DNA of 64,000 nt from Opitutales bacterium UBA5694 (lineage in GTDB: Bacteria > Verrucomicrobiota > Verrucomicrobiia > Opitutales > Opitutaceae), in contig DIHO01000004.1 of the NCBI GenBank assembly GCA_002420185.1, positions 1 to 64,000 on the forward strand, written 5' to 3'. Positions 27,260 to 36,437 of this stretch are shown here, one piece after another. The translations under genes and the position numbers were made by a program. Below the pieces are notes generated by a model. That model saw only the letters and a list, made by a program, of their open reading frames with translations. It ran no database searches and was not told the DNA's origin. How positions within the stretch are numbered: position 1 is the first letter of the stretch; each line of letters starts with the position of its first letter.

Positions 27260-27790
27260 CTACCCTCGTGTATCGCTCTCCGAAATCGCTGCCGGAGAAA
27301 TACTCTTAGCATGGGCAGGTGCAGGAGCTGGCTTGTAAACCGTAACGAGACACCCCCCGAGAGCCGCCAACACGATGCCAAGGAAAAACTGCCATGGAAC
27401 GGCGGATACACCCCCCTGAGGGGGGTGAAGCTTCATGGATACGATAGCATTCACCACTGGCGCACCCGCAAACACAATAGACATTACAGCTGCTGGAGTA
27501 CCTTTGGCCCCAAAGGCGAGTAGAATGCAAAATGCACCCAGAGCTCCCAAGAGGCCCGCTACAAAGGAAAGTGAAATTCCTTTCATAGGAAACGTGAATG
27601 CAGCCCCTTGAAACCTGAGCAGGATAATTGGAACGATGATAGCGATTACGAGATAAGCCACTCCGACAAACAGAAATGCTTTGTACCTACCCAAAACAGG
27701 ATCTTTCATCGCGATTTGACCGGTGTGTAAGAAAATGCCGTATAGCCCGAAAAAGAGAGCTGTCATTAAAGAGTAGATAAGCCAATTCAT
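27260..27790 (-). CDS. Half-size EamA/DMT-family membrane protein
   Basis: This encodes 176 aa with five predicted membrane helices (SLMTALFFGLYGIFLH; FLFVGVAYLVIAIIVPIIL; LSFVAGLLGALGAFCILLAF; AAVMSIVFAGAPVVNAIVSM; WQFFLGIVLAALGGCLVTVY). This is one EamA repeat, where ordinary DMT transporters have two (about 290 aa). The C-terminus is an Ala/Pro-rich soluble tail. It probably works as a dimer, as other one-repeat DMT proteins do. Its stop is immediately followed by the ligase ATG, so it belongs to this operon, perhaps exporting or importing its small-molecule substrate. The gene looks intact rather than truncated. Confidence 0.8.
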   Translation of the reverse strand: MNWLIYSLMTALFFGLYGIFLHTGQIAMKDPVLGRYKAFLFVGVAYLVIAIIVPIILLRFQGAAFTFPMKGISLSFVAGLLGALGAFCILLAFGAKGTPAAVMSIVFAGAPVVNAIVSMKLHPPQGGVSAVPWQFFLGIVLAALGGCLVTVYKPAPAPAHAKSISPAAISESDTRG

Positions 27791-27839
27791 AGAATTTTGG
27801 AGGATATATTATATTATTAACGTTAATACAGAAAAATAG

Positions 27840-28304
27840 CTACAGATGCTGCGATTCCTGAGCGGCCTTGAGTTTCTCCCGCAACTCAGGCGGAATTTCA
27901 ATCGACACGATCTCTCCATTATTCCGATCAAGCCGGACACTGGCGGTAACAACACGTCCCGAGGCGACCAGCACATCATCAGACTCGGTTTCTTTGAAGA
28001 AGTAATAGAGGCAGCGCAACGATCTCCGACGAATTTCCTGGATCGTCAGCCGAATATTTATTCGGTCTTCAAAGCGGATCGGCTTGAAAAAATCGCAGGA
28101 CGCTTGAACCCGCGGCCAACCTACCGAGACATCGCCTATTCTTTCGTGCACTCCATGACCCAACGAACGAAAAAACGCGTGCTCAGTCATTTCCATATAG
28201 CGGTAAAAATTCGAGAAATGGACGATACCAGCCATATCGGTCTCTGCGAATTCCACTATCCGCTCGTATTCAAAACAATATGGCTTTGGCTCTAGTCTAC
28301 TCAT
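27840..28304 (-). CDS. Hotdog-fold acyl-CoA thioesterase (YbgC/4-HBA-CoA type)
   Basis: This encodes 154 aa. The signature of the 4-hydroxybenzoyl-CoA thioesterase/YbgC family is clear near residue 16: VEFAETDMAGIVHFSNFYRY, with the catalytic Asp-x-x-Gly-x-Val-x-x-x-x-Tyr. Further on are FFKPIRFEDRINIRL and a C-terminal strand SGRVVTASVRLD. These enzymes hydrolyse short or aromatic acyl-CoA thioesters. It starts inside the last codons of the glycosyltransferase gene (8 nt overlap), so the two are translationally coupled. Pairing with a PaaK-like ligase downstream suggests a CoA-thioester intermediate in this run. Confidence 0.9.
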   Translation of the reverse strand: MSRLEPKPYCFEYERIVEFAETDMAGIVHFSNFYRYMEMTEHAFFRSLGHGVHERIGDVSVGWPRVQASCDFFKPIRFEDRINIRLTIQEIRRRSLRCLYYFFKETESDDVLVASGRVVTASVRLDRNNGEIVSIEIPPELREKLKAAQESQHL

Positions 28305-29604
28305 TTTTAGATATTGATTGTACCAATGATTCCATGGCGGTAATAAACGAGTCCTTCATTGCCTCCATAGAAAAATGCTGTTCCACCCCAGATCGACCCC
28401 GGTCCCCAATTTCCACCAGTCTTTCAGGTTGTTCCAATAAGTCGTGCCAGGCAGCAGCAAGTTCTTCAGGGCTATCCATATCGACGCATACGCCTCCTCC
28501 GCTTGACTCTATCAATTCGGGAAACGCCGACCGATTCGGCTGAACGACAGGCACCGCAGAGGCCATCGCCTCGATCACATACAACCCAAAAGCTTCTTCG
28601 TATTGAACTGGGACTGTAAAGACAGAGAGCCCGCTCAGAAAATCCTGTTTTTCTTCGCGTGAAATATTGGGTCGCCACCCAACCGCATCGGCTAGGCCCG
28701 AATCAGACAGCTTCTTCTTTAGAGACTCTACAAGAGGAAGATCCCCTTGCGTCATTGCTCCAGCTACTTCAAGGCAGCAATTTTCATTGCCCAACTGAAC
28801 ACGTAGATGAATGAACGCATCCACTAAGAGTGCGAGTCCCTTGGCTTCACACATTCGAGCCAAGTATCCGATCGCGGGAACATTTAACGACTTTCCACCG
28901 CGAAAGCCTTCGAGGTTTATCCCATTGTACTGCGTTTTTATCACCCCTTCATCCAAGCCTAGTCGTTTTTCCATCAGACGACCATAAAAATTGCTCGGTC
29001 CCAACAGTAGGTCTGCGTCTCGACAGCGCTCTGCCATTAAAGTCCAGCACCGTTCACGGAACTCGTCTGGAAGCGAATCTAAAAAGGAATCCTCACCCTG
29101 AAAACAGCAGACAACTGGTATGTTCCACTGCTTCTTTATCTCCCTTGCGAATCCGGACTGCAACGCCGTCGACAAACAAAGTACATCCGGCCGGCCATGA
29201 TCATTAATCCATGAATACAGTTTGCGAAGTTCCTTTTCGAAGTCCGCACCATCCAGTCGCAGCATTTCGAAGGTCATTTCGCCATGATCACGTGCAGAAG
29301 TCATATGACTCCGCTTCGCCACAGATTGCAAAAGCCCGGGTTTGTTTAGAAGTCGATCAATCCACTCCGGGGAATGCCTAAAGATCGAAAACTTCTGCTG
29401 CAGGTAAATATTGATGCCTCCGAAAAATACCGGTGAATCCGAATCGAGCCCTTCAGATTCTTCATCTAGCATCAAAGGCAGATACATAGGCAAAAGTTCC
29501 GCCTCATGCCCCGATTGAATTAACGCATTCGCAAGAGCATTGTCACGCATACACGCACCGCAATAATAGCTTCCTGTCCCTGGCGTTAAAAAAGTGATTT
29601 TCAT
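28297..29604 (-). CDS. GT4-type glycosyltransferase
   Basis: This encodes 435 aa with the GT-B fold. The N-terminal domain opens MKITFLTPGTGSYYCGACMRDNALANAL. The C-terminal domain contains NVPAIGYLARMCEAKGLALLVDAF, LEVAGAMTQGDLPLVESL and the E-x7-E nucleotide-sugar site (VQYEEAFGLYVIEAMASAVPVV). Such retaining enzymes add sugar to lipids, polysaccharides or small molecules. Acceptor and donor are unknown. It overlaps the thioesterase by 8 nt. A 142 nt gap separates it from the flavoprotein upstream, so they may or may not share a promoter. Confidence 0.92.
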   Translation of the reverse strand: MKITFLTPGTGSYYCGACMRDNALANALIQSGHEAELLPMYLPLMLDEESEGLDSDSPVFFGGINIYLQQKFSIFRHSPEWIDRLLNKPGLLQSVAKRSHMTSARDHGEMTFEMLRLDGADFEKELRKLYSWINDHGRPDVLCLSTALQSGFAREIKKQWNIPVVCCFQGEDSFLDSLPDEFRERCWTLMAERCRDADLLLGPSNFYGRLMEKRLGLDEGVIKTQYNGINLEGFRGGKSLNVPAIGYLARMCEAKGLALLVDAFIHLRVQLGNENCCLEVAGAMTQGDLPLVESLKKKLSDSGLADAVGWRPNISREEKQDFLSGLSVFTVPVQYEEAFGLYVIEAMASAVPVVQPNRSAFPELIESSGGGVCVDMDSPEELAAAWHDLLEQPERLVEIGDRGRSGVEQHFSMEAMKDSFITAMESLVQSISKNE

Positions 29605-29746
29605 CTAAAAATCAGGCAAAAAATCCTGTCGACACCCGAGGGCTAGCTCGACTGGTGGAGACTTAAGTAAAGTCCCGCCCGACGCAAGACGATGTGGGTT
29701 TTCTCCCCAAAAACCAGGGAAAAATTCAGTGGGTGCTCTGTTTGAA

Positions 29747-31003
29747 TTAAGCGCTAGCCCTTACCAATGGACCACCGTGAGATAGAGGCTCGGGAAGTTC
29801 CGTTATTTCGCCGATCGCTGCCATCAATGGACCGAAATCTTTACCAACCAAATCGCCGATCAAGCAATCCGTCAACGTACCTCTCAACTCCGCATGGTTG
29901 CGAATTAGCTTACCAAAACTAAAATCGTTGTCATAGAAGGCATACACTAAGCTTCTCATCGTTTCGATTGCACTGCACAGTTGTTCACCGTAATCGATGA
30001 AACGCGATGCAGAGGGGTCTCCTGCTTTGAGAGCCGCGTCCATCGCGTCCGCTGCCATTTCACCACTCTTCAACGCGAGGAAAACTCCCGACGAAAAGAC
30101 GGGGTCAAGAAAGGCAAAAGCATCTCCGGTCAACACGATACCGTCATCGGCACAATGCTCTGACCGGTAAGAATAATCGCCCGTTACCCAATACTCTCCA
30201 AACTGTTCACCGCATGAAAGGTGGTCCTTAATCCAAACGTTTTTCTCAATTTCCCGCTCGAATATGGCTTTTGGATCTCGCGTATCCTGGTAGAGGTAGT
30301 CCCGTTCCGCTACGATTCCTGAGCTCACAATATCGTCCTTCATTGGAATGTTCCAAAACCATCCGCGGTCCTTTAAGTAAGCCACGGTCGTGGCTCCTTC
30401 GTCTAGGCCGGGATCTCGCTTCGCTCCCTTGTAGAGGGTCCAGATCGCGATTTTGTTCAGCTTGGGATCTCGTTTTCTCCAGCGTTTCTTCGACTGAAAC
30501 AGACTGTCGCGACCTGAAGCGTCTGCTGTAATGGAAGCTCTGACCTCAAATCGACTGCCACTCTTGTCCTCAGCTATCACGCCGACTACTTTTTCTCCCT
30601 CGTAAAGAAAGTCGACTACCTGAGTTTCCTCGCGGACTTCAGCACCCTTAGAGCGGGCGTTATCGAGCATCAGCTCGTCAAATTCTGACCGCTGCACCTG
30701 CCAAGTGGTCGCCGCCGGATGGTCTAAGTGCTGGAAAAAATAAAAAGGAGCCGACATCTCGCCGTCGCTCGTAACAAACTGTACGCTATTTTTTTTGGTG
30801 TAAGCCCGCTCATTTAGCTTCTCGACCATCCCTAAACGATCGAATGTAAAATAGCAAAAGGGCATGAGCGACTCGCCCACGTGATACCGCGGAAACTTCG
30901 ATTTCTCCAAGATGACGACGCTCCTGCCTTTTTCCGCCAACAACGCTCCAACGGTCGAACCTGCAGGTCCCCCGCCAATCACTATCGCATCGTACTTTTT
31001 CAT
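29747..31003 (-). CDS. Flavin-dependent halogenase-like FAD oxidoreductase
   Basis: This encodes 418 aa from ATG 31003 (MKKYDAIVIGGGPAGS); the open frame extends upstream, but the FAD motif sets the start. GGGPAGSTVGA binds the ADP moiety, then KFPRYHVGESLMP is typical of the halogenase/geranylgeranyl-reductase superfamily. The halogenase signature WxWxIP is present (WFWNIP, residues 215-220, 30344-30361). A lysine at residue 71 (KNSVQF) fits the position of the catalytic Lys of tryptophan halogenases. The second FAD motif is VLTGDAFAFLDPVFSSGVFLAL. It may halogenate an aromatic or carrier-bound substrate, but non-halogenating relatives with the same motif exist. No flavin reductase is seen nearby. 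Confidence 0.82.
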   Translation of the reverse strand: MKKYDAIVIGGGPAGSTVGALLAEKGRSVVILEKSKFPRYHVGESLMPFCYFTFDRLGMVEKLNERAYTKKNSVQFVTSDGEMSAPFYFFQHLDHPAATTWQVQRSEFDELMLDNARSKGAEVREETQVVDFLYEGEKVVGVIAEDKSGSRFEVRASITADASGRDSLFQSKKRWRKRDPKLNKIAIWTLYKGAKRDPGLDEGATTVAYLKDRGWFWNIPMKDDIVSSGIVAERDYLYQDTRDPKAIFEREIEKNVWIKDHLSCGEQFGEYWVTGDYSYRSEHCADDGIVLTGDAFAFLDPVFSSGVFLALKSGEMAADAMDAALKAGDPSASRFIDYGEQLCSAIETMRSLVYAFYDNDFSFGKLIRNHAELRGTLTDCLIGDLVGKDFGPLMAAIGEITELPEPLSHGGPLVRASA

Positions 31004-31226
31004 TCTACTCTCGCTTTTTACTTTTGAAACTACGTTCCCTATGGCAAATCCTATACTTTTGTCCCGAAAACTTCTCTTTTCAAGTATTCGTCGACCGCCA
31101 CTAAGATTCAATCTAGTTCAACAATGATTCAAATCTTCTTATTCATGGTAAGTGCTATTTTCCGATCTCAAAAACCAGGGAATTGATCCAAAGTAAACTT
31201 CACTCTCTCGATCTGATCGGTAGAGT

Positions 31227-32558
31227 CTATACAAGTCGCGAGGTCACATGCTTTGGAAGGAAGAACTTGAAGAGCAGGTTGTCGACGCATAGCAGCCCAC
31301 GGCGATGCAAGCGAATGTTTTCGCTATCGTATTCAAGAAGTCCCTCTTCCGCTAGCTCTTTAAGCTCATTCTCATACCGCTCTGACAAATCGACGCCGAA
31401 CTTCGTCCTAAAGTAGTCGATCGACACGCGTCCCAATTTCATTTGAAGCAAGAACTCCCGAATCATTCGTTCCTCCACATTGGTCTTTAATGCCCGATGC
31501 ACTGGAAGTTCCCCTTTCTCGATCGCTTTCGCGTAATGAGTGATTTCATTTACGTTTTGGTAATGCACACCCGCGATGTGAGAAATGGATGCGACCCCCA
31601 GACCAAGCAAGTCCGCTCCCGTCCAAAGCTCGTCACGGTATATGAACTTTGTCTTATCCGGATGGAGGACAGCGGTGTATCCACTGCTAATCGAATACCC
31701 CGCGCTCTCAAGAGCCTCGAAGGCCTCTTTGACCCAACGGCGTTTCACTTGCCAGTCGGCAACCGGAGCGGTCAACGATCCGCTTTCCTTCATCTCTTTG
31801 TAAATCGTCGTGTTGTAAGGAATCTCCATCTGGTAGATGGTCACGCTATCAGGACGAAGCTTTAGGGTCTCTTCGATATTGCGCTGCCAATTCACTTCCG
31901 TCTCTTCGAGCATCCCGGCGATTAGATCGATGTTGATCTGATCAAAGCCCTCACTTTTCGCCGCCTCGTAACCCTTGTAAACCTCGGAAGCCTTGTGTGC
32001 TCGCCCGTTGATTTCCAGAATGCGGCTATCAAAATTCTCGATTCCTAAACTCAGTCGCGTAACCCCGATATTCTTGATCGCTTTAACTTTGCGCGGATTA
32101 AGTGTTCCCGGCTCCCCTTCAAACGCAACCTCTTCTGCCTCGTCCCAAGGCAGGATCGCCTTCATCCTATCGGTCAATTCCGTAAGCTGCGGCCCGGAAA
32201 GATAGGACGGTGTACCCCCGCCAAAATAGATAAAACGAGGCTTTCGACCCGCTATTCGTGGCGTCTTAGCAAAATACTCAAGTTCGGTTATCGTTTTGTC
32301 CAAGTAGTCCTTAATCTCTGAGGCATTCTTGTCCGTGTAGACCCGGAAGTAGCAAAAGTGACAACGCTTGCGGCAAAACGGAATATGATGGTAGACCCCT
32401 AAAGACGCTCCATCATCATACGTCTGCTCAAAGGCCGCCTCCACTTCCTTTGTATTTTCTGGCGACCAAAACGAGAAGGGAGGGTAGTTAGAGATGAAAT
32501 AGTTGCCCGCTTCCGTAGGCGTTTTCTTCGGCTCAACAGCCTCTGCAATCGAACTCAT
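31227..32558 (-). CDS. HemN/HemW-like radical SAM protein
   Basis: This encodes 443 aa from ATG 32558 (MSSIAEAVEPKK), which leaves 10 nt after the upstream propeller gene; an earlier in-frame ATG at 32624 would overlap it. The radical SAM CxxxCxxC is in YHHIPFCRKRCHFCYF, followed by FIYFGGGTPSYLSG, FEGEPGTLNPRKV, RLSLGIENFDSRIL and INIDLIAGM, all HemN-family motifs. The C-terminal HemN domain (about residues 340-430) is present. Family members include coproporphyrinogen dehydrogenase, the HemW heme chaperone and ChuW-type heme-opening enzymes; which one this resembles cannot be settled by eye. No other heme gene is nearby. It belongs to the propeller/dehydrogenase run. Confidence 0.88.
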   Translation of the reverse strand: MSSIAEAVEPKKTPTEAGNYFISNYPPFSFWSPENTKEVEAAFEQTYDDGASLGVYHHIPFCRKRCHFCYFRVYTDKNASEIKDYLDKTITELEYFAKTPRIAGRKPRFIYFGGGTPSYLSGPQLTELTDRMKAILPWDEAEEVAFEGEPGTLNPRKVKAIKNIGVTRLSLGIENFDSRILEINGRAHKASEVYKGYEAAKSEGFDQINIDLIAGMLEETEVNWQRNIEETLKLRPDSVTIYQMEIPYNTTIYKEMKESGSLTAPVADWQVKRRWVKEAFEALESAGYSISSGYTAVLHPDKTKFIYRDELWTGADLLGLGVASISHIAGVHYQNVNEITHYAKAIEKGELPVHRALKTNVEERMIREFLLQMKLGRVSIDYFRTKFGVDLSERYENELKELAEEGLLEYDSENIRLHRRGLLCVDNLLFKFFLPKHVTSRLV

Positions 32559-32568
32559 AATGTTTGCA

Positions 32569-33741
32569 CTAAATTTTGGTTTCACCCGATTCCAGTGAGA
32601 AAAGGGTACCACCCTGACTTCCAATAATCAGCCTTCCGTTGGCAAAGACCGGCGAGGCGATCAATGGCGACCCTAATTCTATTTTCCAAAGTTCGATCCC
32701 ATCCTCCTGGCTGACGGCATAAAGCCAGCCGTCCGTGGAACCCACCACAACGGCATCGCTGAAAGCGAGAGGCGAGCTATCCACCCTACCTGAAGTCTGA
32801 TAGGTCCAAGCGGAGACTCCCATCTCCCGATCGATCGCGTGAAGCCGCTTATCTCGAGATCCAATGAAAACGTGAGTTTCGTTCACCGCGGGCGAGCTGA
32901 AAAACGGAAATTGGCGGTCTGAATAAGTCCAAAGTTGCCCTCGATCACCTGGATCAAATGCCAGCACCTCATTCGCGTAATTTCCGCTGTATCCAATTCC
33001 ATCGTACACCGCAACAGAGCATGGGATGTACGCGTTTGTTTCGTACTGCTCGATTGACTCTCCGTTTTCCAGATTTACGATGTGTAGAAAAGCATCGCAG
33101 CCTCCGAATATGATTCGCTTTTCATCGAGCATCGCCGGAGAGCCATTTATGATATTATCCGTTTGGTACGACCAAATATCGGCGCCGTCTGATGCCTTTA
33201 AACAACGCAGGACGCCATCATTACCCGCAATTAGCACCCAGAGTTCTCTATCGATTGGACCCTGAACCAAATTAGCTCCTGCCGCTACTTTGTCATCGAA
33301 TTGACGTCGCCATCGCTCCGCCCCGGTTAGTCGATCCAAAGCGTAAAACTGACCATCATTGGCACCGAAAAGAACGAGCTCGGAAGTAATCGCAGGTTCA
33401 GACTCAACTACATCCCCAGTTTCAAACCGCCACAACTCTTCTCCCGTCTCTATATTGACCGCGAAAAACACCCCGTTATCGCTCCCAAAGTACACCTCTG
33501 TTCCATAGACTCCCGCATCTCCAGAAATGGGTGCTGCTGCATCAAAACTCCAAGCAATACGTGGAGAATTGATCACCTGGTCGGGAATTGAGCCGCTCAT
33601 GAATGAGCTTCCTCTTGGTAATGCCCAACTCATTGTTTGGAACCTATCGACTTCCGTTTGAATGGCATTCTTTTCTCCGGAATCCTGTGATTTACAGGAT
33701 ACCAGAAACAACAAAAGAGTCAGGACGCACGCAGTCTTCAT
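32569..33741 (-). CDS. PQQ-like beta-propeller lipoprotein
   Basis: This encodes 390 aa from ATG 33741, overlapping the stop of the alcohol dehydrogenase gene by one base (TGATG). The signal peptide ends in a lipobox (LLFLVSCKSQ), so it is a lipoprotein, probably at the outer membrane. Seven or eight blades follow, with motifs AVNIETGEELWRFETGD, ALDRLTGAERWRRQFDD, CLKASDGADIWSYQ and AVSQEDGIELWKIELGS. The closest well-known fold match is BamB. No tryptophan-docking cysteine pair or PQQ ligands could be identified, so it may be a structural or sensor propeller rather than an enzyme. Confidence 0.86.
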   Translation of the reverse strand: MKTACVLTLLLFLVSCKSQDSGEKNAIQTEVDRFQTMSWALPRGSSFMSGSIPDQVINSPRIAWSFDAAAPISGDAGVYGTEVYFGSDNGVFFAVNIETGEELWRFETGDVVESEPAITSELVLFGANDGQFYALDRLTGAERWRRQFDDKVAAGANLVQGPIDRELWVLIAGNDGVLRCLKASDGADIWSYQTDNIINGSPAMLDEKRIIFGGCDAFLHIVNLENGESIEQYETNAYIPCSVAVYDGIGYSGNYANEVLAFDPGDRGQLWTYSDRQFPFFSSPAVNETHVFIGSRDKRLHAIDREMGVSAWTYQTSGRVDSSPLAFSDAVVVGSTDGWLYAVSQEDGIELWKIELGSPLIASPVFANGRLIIGSQGGTLFSLESGETKI

Positions 33742-34895
33742 CACACACACCTGACAACGTCGCTGATCGCATTCGAATAAATGGCTTCGAAATCTGATAG
33801 ACCCACAGGACAAGGATTAAAGCGACCTGTCCATTGATGCAACGCTCCTCCAGCCAGCCGTTTAACATCCGCCGCGCCTATTCCCATTTCTGAGAGACTC
33901 TTCAAACCTGCAGTATCTTTTAAGGTGTCTAACCAGTCCGCTAAGTCGAGTTTCCTCAAACCAACCAAAGGGATAAACGACTCATAGGATCGATAGATTT
34001 CATCTATTTCAGGATCCAAACGATTAAATCGAATGACATGGGGCAGCATGAGCGATACCGCATGACCATGAGTCACGTCAAAGAATGCTGTTAGCGGGTT
34101 AGCGCAGGCATGAGCCGCTCCAAGCATACTGTTCTCGATCGCTAGCCCTGCGAAGGCTGCCCCCAGCAGCATATTGCTTCTATCTTCGAGGCTAGCTGTA
34201 CCATTGGTAACTGAGTGTATCGAACTGGCGAGCAATCGAAAGGCCTCCAAAGAATGAATGTTGGAAATCGGATTTCGTGGTAGGCATACCGCCGTTTCCA
34301 AAGCGTGGGCAAGTGCATCCAAACCGGTTAGGCTCGCGACGAGTTTAGGCTGGGAAGCTGTTAGTTCTGGATCTAGAAGAGCGACTTGCGCCAAGGCTTT
34401 TACATCCCCACAGGCCATCTTTGCATGCGTCTCGTCATCGCTAATGAGAGCGTAAGACTGGCATTCGCTTCCAGTACCTGAAGTGGTTGGGACCGCAATA
34501 AAAGGCAACATGGGATGGGTCGCTTTTCCGTATCCATGATAGTCCTTCATCTCACCCCCGTTAGTCAGGAGGAAATTGCAACCCTTCGCCGTATCCATGC
34601 TGCTACCGCCCCCGAGACCAATCAGGAGGTCAACTCCCGCTTCAAGGGCAAAGTCTCGACATTTCGAGACGCAATTATTGGTTGGGTTCTCTTCAGCCCC
34701 TCCAAAAACCAATGCCTCACAATTAGCTTTCTCCAAAATTGACAGTGTCCGCTCGGCGTGCCCAGCTTGCAGGACTCCCTCATCGGTAACAATTAATGTC
34801 TTCGAGCCCCCATTTTCCTTAATAAAATCCGGAAGTTTCTCAAGCATACCGGGACCAAACGCGATCCTCGGACTGGGTCTCGTCACAAAATCCAC
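33741..34895 (-). CDS. Iron-containing alcohol dehydrogenase
   Basis: This encodes 384 aa of the group III ADH family. The N-terminal Rossmann-type domain has KTLIVTDEGVL and the NAD-binding LIGLGGGSSMDTAKG. The metal-binding C-terminal helical domain includes the metal ligands in ALAHALETAV (His after Asp of GLDALAHALE), HACANPLTAFFDVTHGHAVSLMLPHV and a late His. It interconverts an alcohol and an aldehyde or ketone with NAD(P)H. It starts 2 nt after the stop of the ALDH-type gene and its own stop overlaps the lipoprotein start, so the three are tightly coupled. This argues that the aldehyde from the neighbour is its substrate. Confidence 0.92.
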   Translation of the reverse strand: MDFVTRPSPRIAFGPGMLEKLPDFIKENGGSKTLIVTDEGVLQAGHAERTLSILEKANCEALVFGGAEENPTNNCVSKCRDFALEAGVDLLIGLGGGSSMDTAKGCNFLLTNGGEMKDYHGYGKATHPMLPFIAVPTTSGTGSECQSYALISDDETHAKMACGDVKALAQVALLDPELTASQPKLVASLTGLDALAHALETAVCLPRNPISNIHSLEAFRLLASSIHSVTNGTASLEDRSNMLLGAAFAGLAIENSMLGAAHACANPLTAFFDVTHGHAVSLMLPHVIRFNRLDPEIDEIYRSYESFIPLVGLRKLDLADWLDTLKDTAGLKSLSEMGIGAADVKRLAGGALHQWTGRFNPCPVGLSDFEAIYSNAISDVVRCV

Positions 34896-34897
34896 GG

Positions 34898-36391
34898 CTA
34901 AGCAATCTTTAGAGTCTTCGATTGGATGGCCCGGCGGCGATATAAGAATTCAAACAAGTTTCCTTCATGCGGCTGCTCCCATTGTACCCAGTTAGTCGGC
35001 ACAGATCCCAAATTCAGTCGATCAATATCAGGGCTAGCCATAAGATCTCTCATCCAATCCTCATCTTCCGTCACCGCAGATACGACCAAAGTTGAACCAA
35101 TCGCGTCAAGCATCTCCGACTGAGGTCGCTCCACAACGCTGACAAACGGAAACATGTATTCAGTATTTGCAAGAGGGTGATCGGGATCAGAGCACGCAAT
35201 CAGGGTTGGGCAAAGAAAAGTTTGCCCATGCTTTTCGACCAATCGAGGTCCTTTGCGGTATTTAGCAGTCAGGTCTATAGCTCCAGGCGTCTTCAAGGCA
35301 TCGTCAATAGCCTCATTCATTGCTTTAGCGAAATCTGCGTTCGCAAATCCGCAAAGCAAAGCATCTTTATCGTCCCTCGATTTTGGCTCAACTCCAGCAA
35401 GCTTTTTGGCCATCGCATTCGAAATCTCTTCAAAATGGGAAGGAACCATAACCGAGGAAGCATTGATGCAACTACGTCCCCCATTCGCAGCTACAGACTC
35501 AACCATTACGTCCAGGTGCTTTCCCCATTCGTTCGCCATGTCCTCGCCTATCAGAACCTTGCTTCTTCCAGTTCCGTGGACCTGTATATTGCTGTACTTG
35601 GAATACTTTTTAACCGTTGCGTCACTTCCAAAAACGATACCTCGCCCGCAAGAAAGAAGCATGGCATCCCCTCCTTCGTGGGTCGTGGGATAAAATCCGA
35701 AGGCCTCTTTGGGAAACCCTGCTTGAATCATGGCTTGGATAATCCGGTAAGGAGTCAGAGGATCTTCACGTCCTGGCTTTAAAAATACAGGCGTTTTCAT
35801 CACAAGAGCCGGCAGCCACAACGAATTCACACCTGGGGAATTGCTCGGCAATGTAACTCCAAGGCTATCCGCCATTGGATAGAAGTTAATATCAATATCA
35901 CCAAGTCGAGCACATCCATTGTCAAAAAGTTCGGGTGGCAAGCCACGCGTCAAGCCCGCCAATACCGAACGGATGTTCTGCAGGGCGGCTGCCACCTTAA
36001 ACATGTTCGATCGGCAAAGCGAGTGAGGTAATCCGGTTAATTCCGAGAGCGCGTTTACATAGTCAGCGACCCCCTGAGTTTCATCATCTATTCCAAAGGG
36101 AAGCTCTCCGTCCAAGTAAATGTCAGCCGCCTTTTCAGCGTAGCTCAGTAGCGTATCAGTTGGAATGGCCCTTAAGGCTTCCCGACCTTTTTCAATCAAA
36201 AGCTTGTCGCGGCGTATGATTCCGGCGTTTGCTACGCTTACTTCAAGTCGGGCACCGGACTTCAAAACCTTGCCCAGATCATTTGTGTCTAAGCTCTTGT
36301 AGACTTCGCCAAACCTAAGAACCGGTAAATGTGATATTTTATCTTCCATCAAATTATGCTCCTGTGATAAGTCCGCTCTTACTTGCGACAT
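34898..36391 (-). CDS. Aldehyde dehydrogenase-superfamily enzyme, possibly acyl-CoA reductase (LuxC-like)
   Basis: This encodes 497 aa. A Rossmann-type cofactor domain carries PALVMKTPVFLKPGREDPLTP and FGSDATVKKYSK. The catalytic cysteine sits in VAANGGRSCINASSVMVP (about residue 309), matching the NGG(Q/R)xC motif of ALDH and LuxC enzymes. The usual ALDH glutamate motif is not obvious, which fits the acyl-CoA or acyl-protein reductases better than free-aldehyde oxidation. A second in-frame ATG at 36349 (MEDKISHLPVLRFG) could be the true start. It lies 46 nt downstream of an adenylate-forming gene and 2 nt upstream of an iron ADH, giving an acid-aldehyde-alcohol series. The direction is not decided by sequence. 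Confidence 0.83.
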   Translation of the reverse strand: MSQVRADLSQEHNLMEDKISHLPVLRFGEVYKSLDTNDLGKVLKSGARLEVSVANAGIIRRDKLLIEKGREALRAIPTDTLLSYAEKAADIYLDGELPFGIDDETQGVADYVNALSELTGLPHSLCRSNMFKVAAALQNIRSVLAGLTRGLPPELFDNGCARLGDIDINFYPMADSLGVTLPSNSPGVNSLWLPALVMKTPVFLKPGREDPLTPYRIIQAMIQAGFPKEAFGFYPTTHEGGDAMLLSCGRGIVFGSDATVKKYSKYSNIQVHGTGRSKVLIGEDMANEWGKHLDVMVESVAANGGRSCINASSVMVPSHFEEISNAMAKKLAGVEPKSRDDKDALLCGFANADFAKAMNEAIDDALKTPGAIDLTAKYRKGPRLVEKHGQTFLCPTLIACSDPDHPLANTEYMFPFVSVVERPQSEMLDAIGSTLVVSAVTEDEDWMRDLMASPDIDRLNLGSVPTNWVQWEQPHEGNLFEFLYRRRAIQSKTLKIA

Positions 36392-36437
36392 CTCTCAGAA
36401 AAGTCACAGAAGACCGGCATTTCAGTTTACTCAACGA

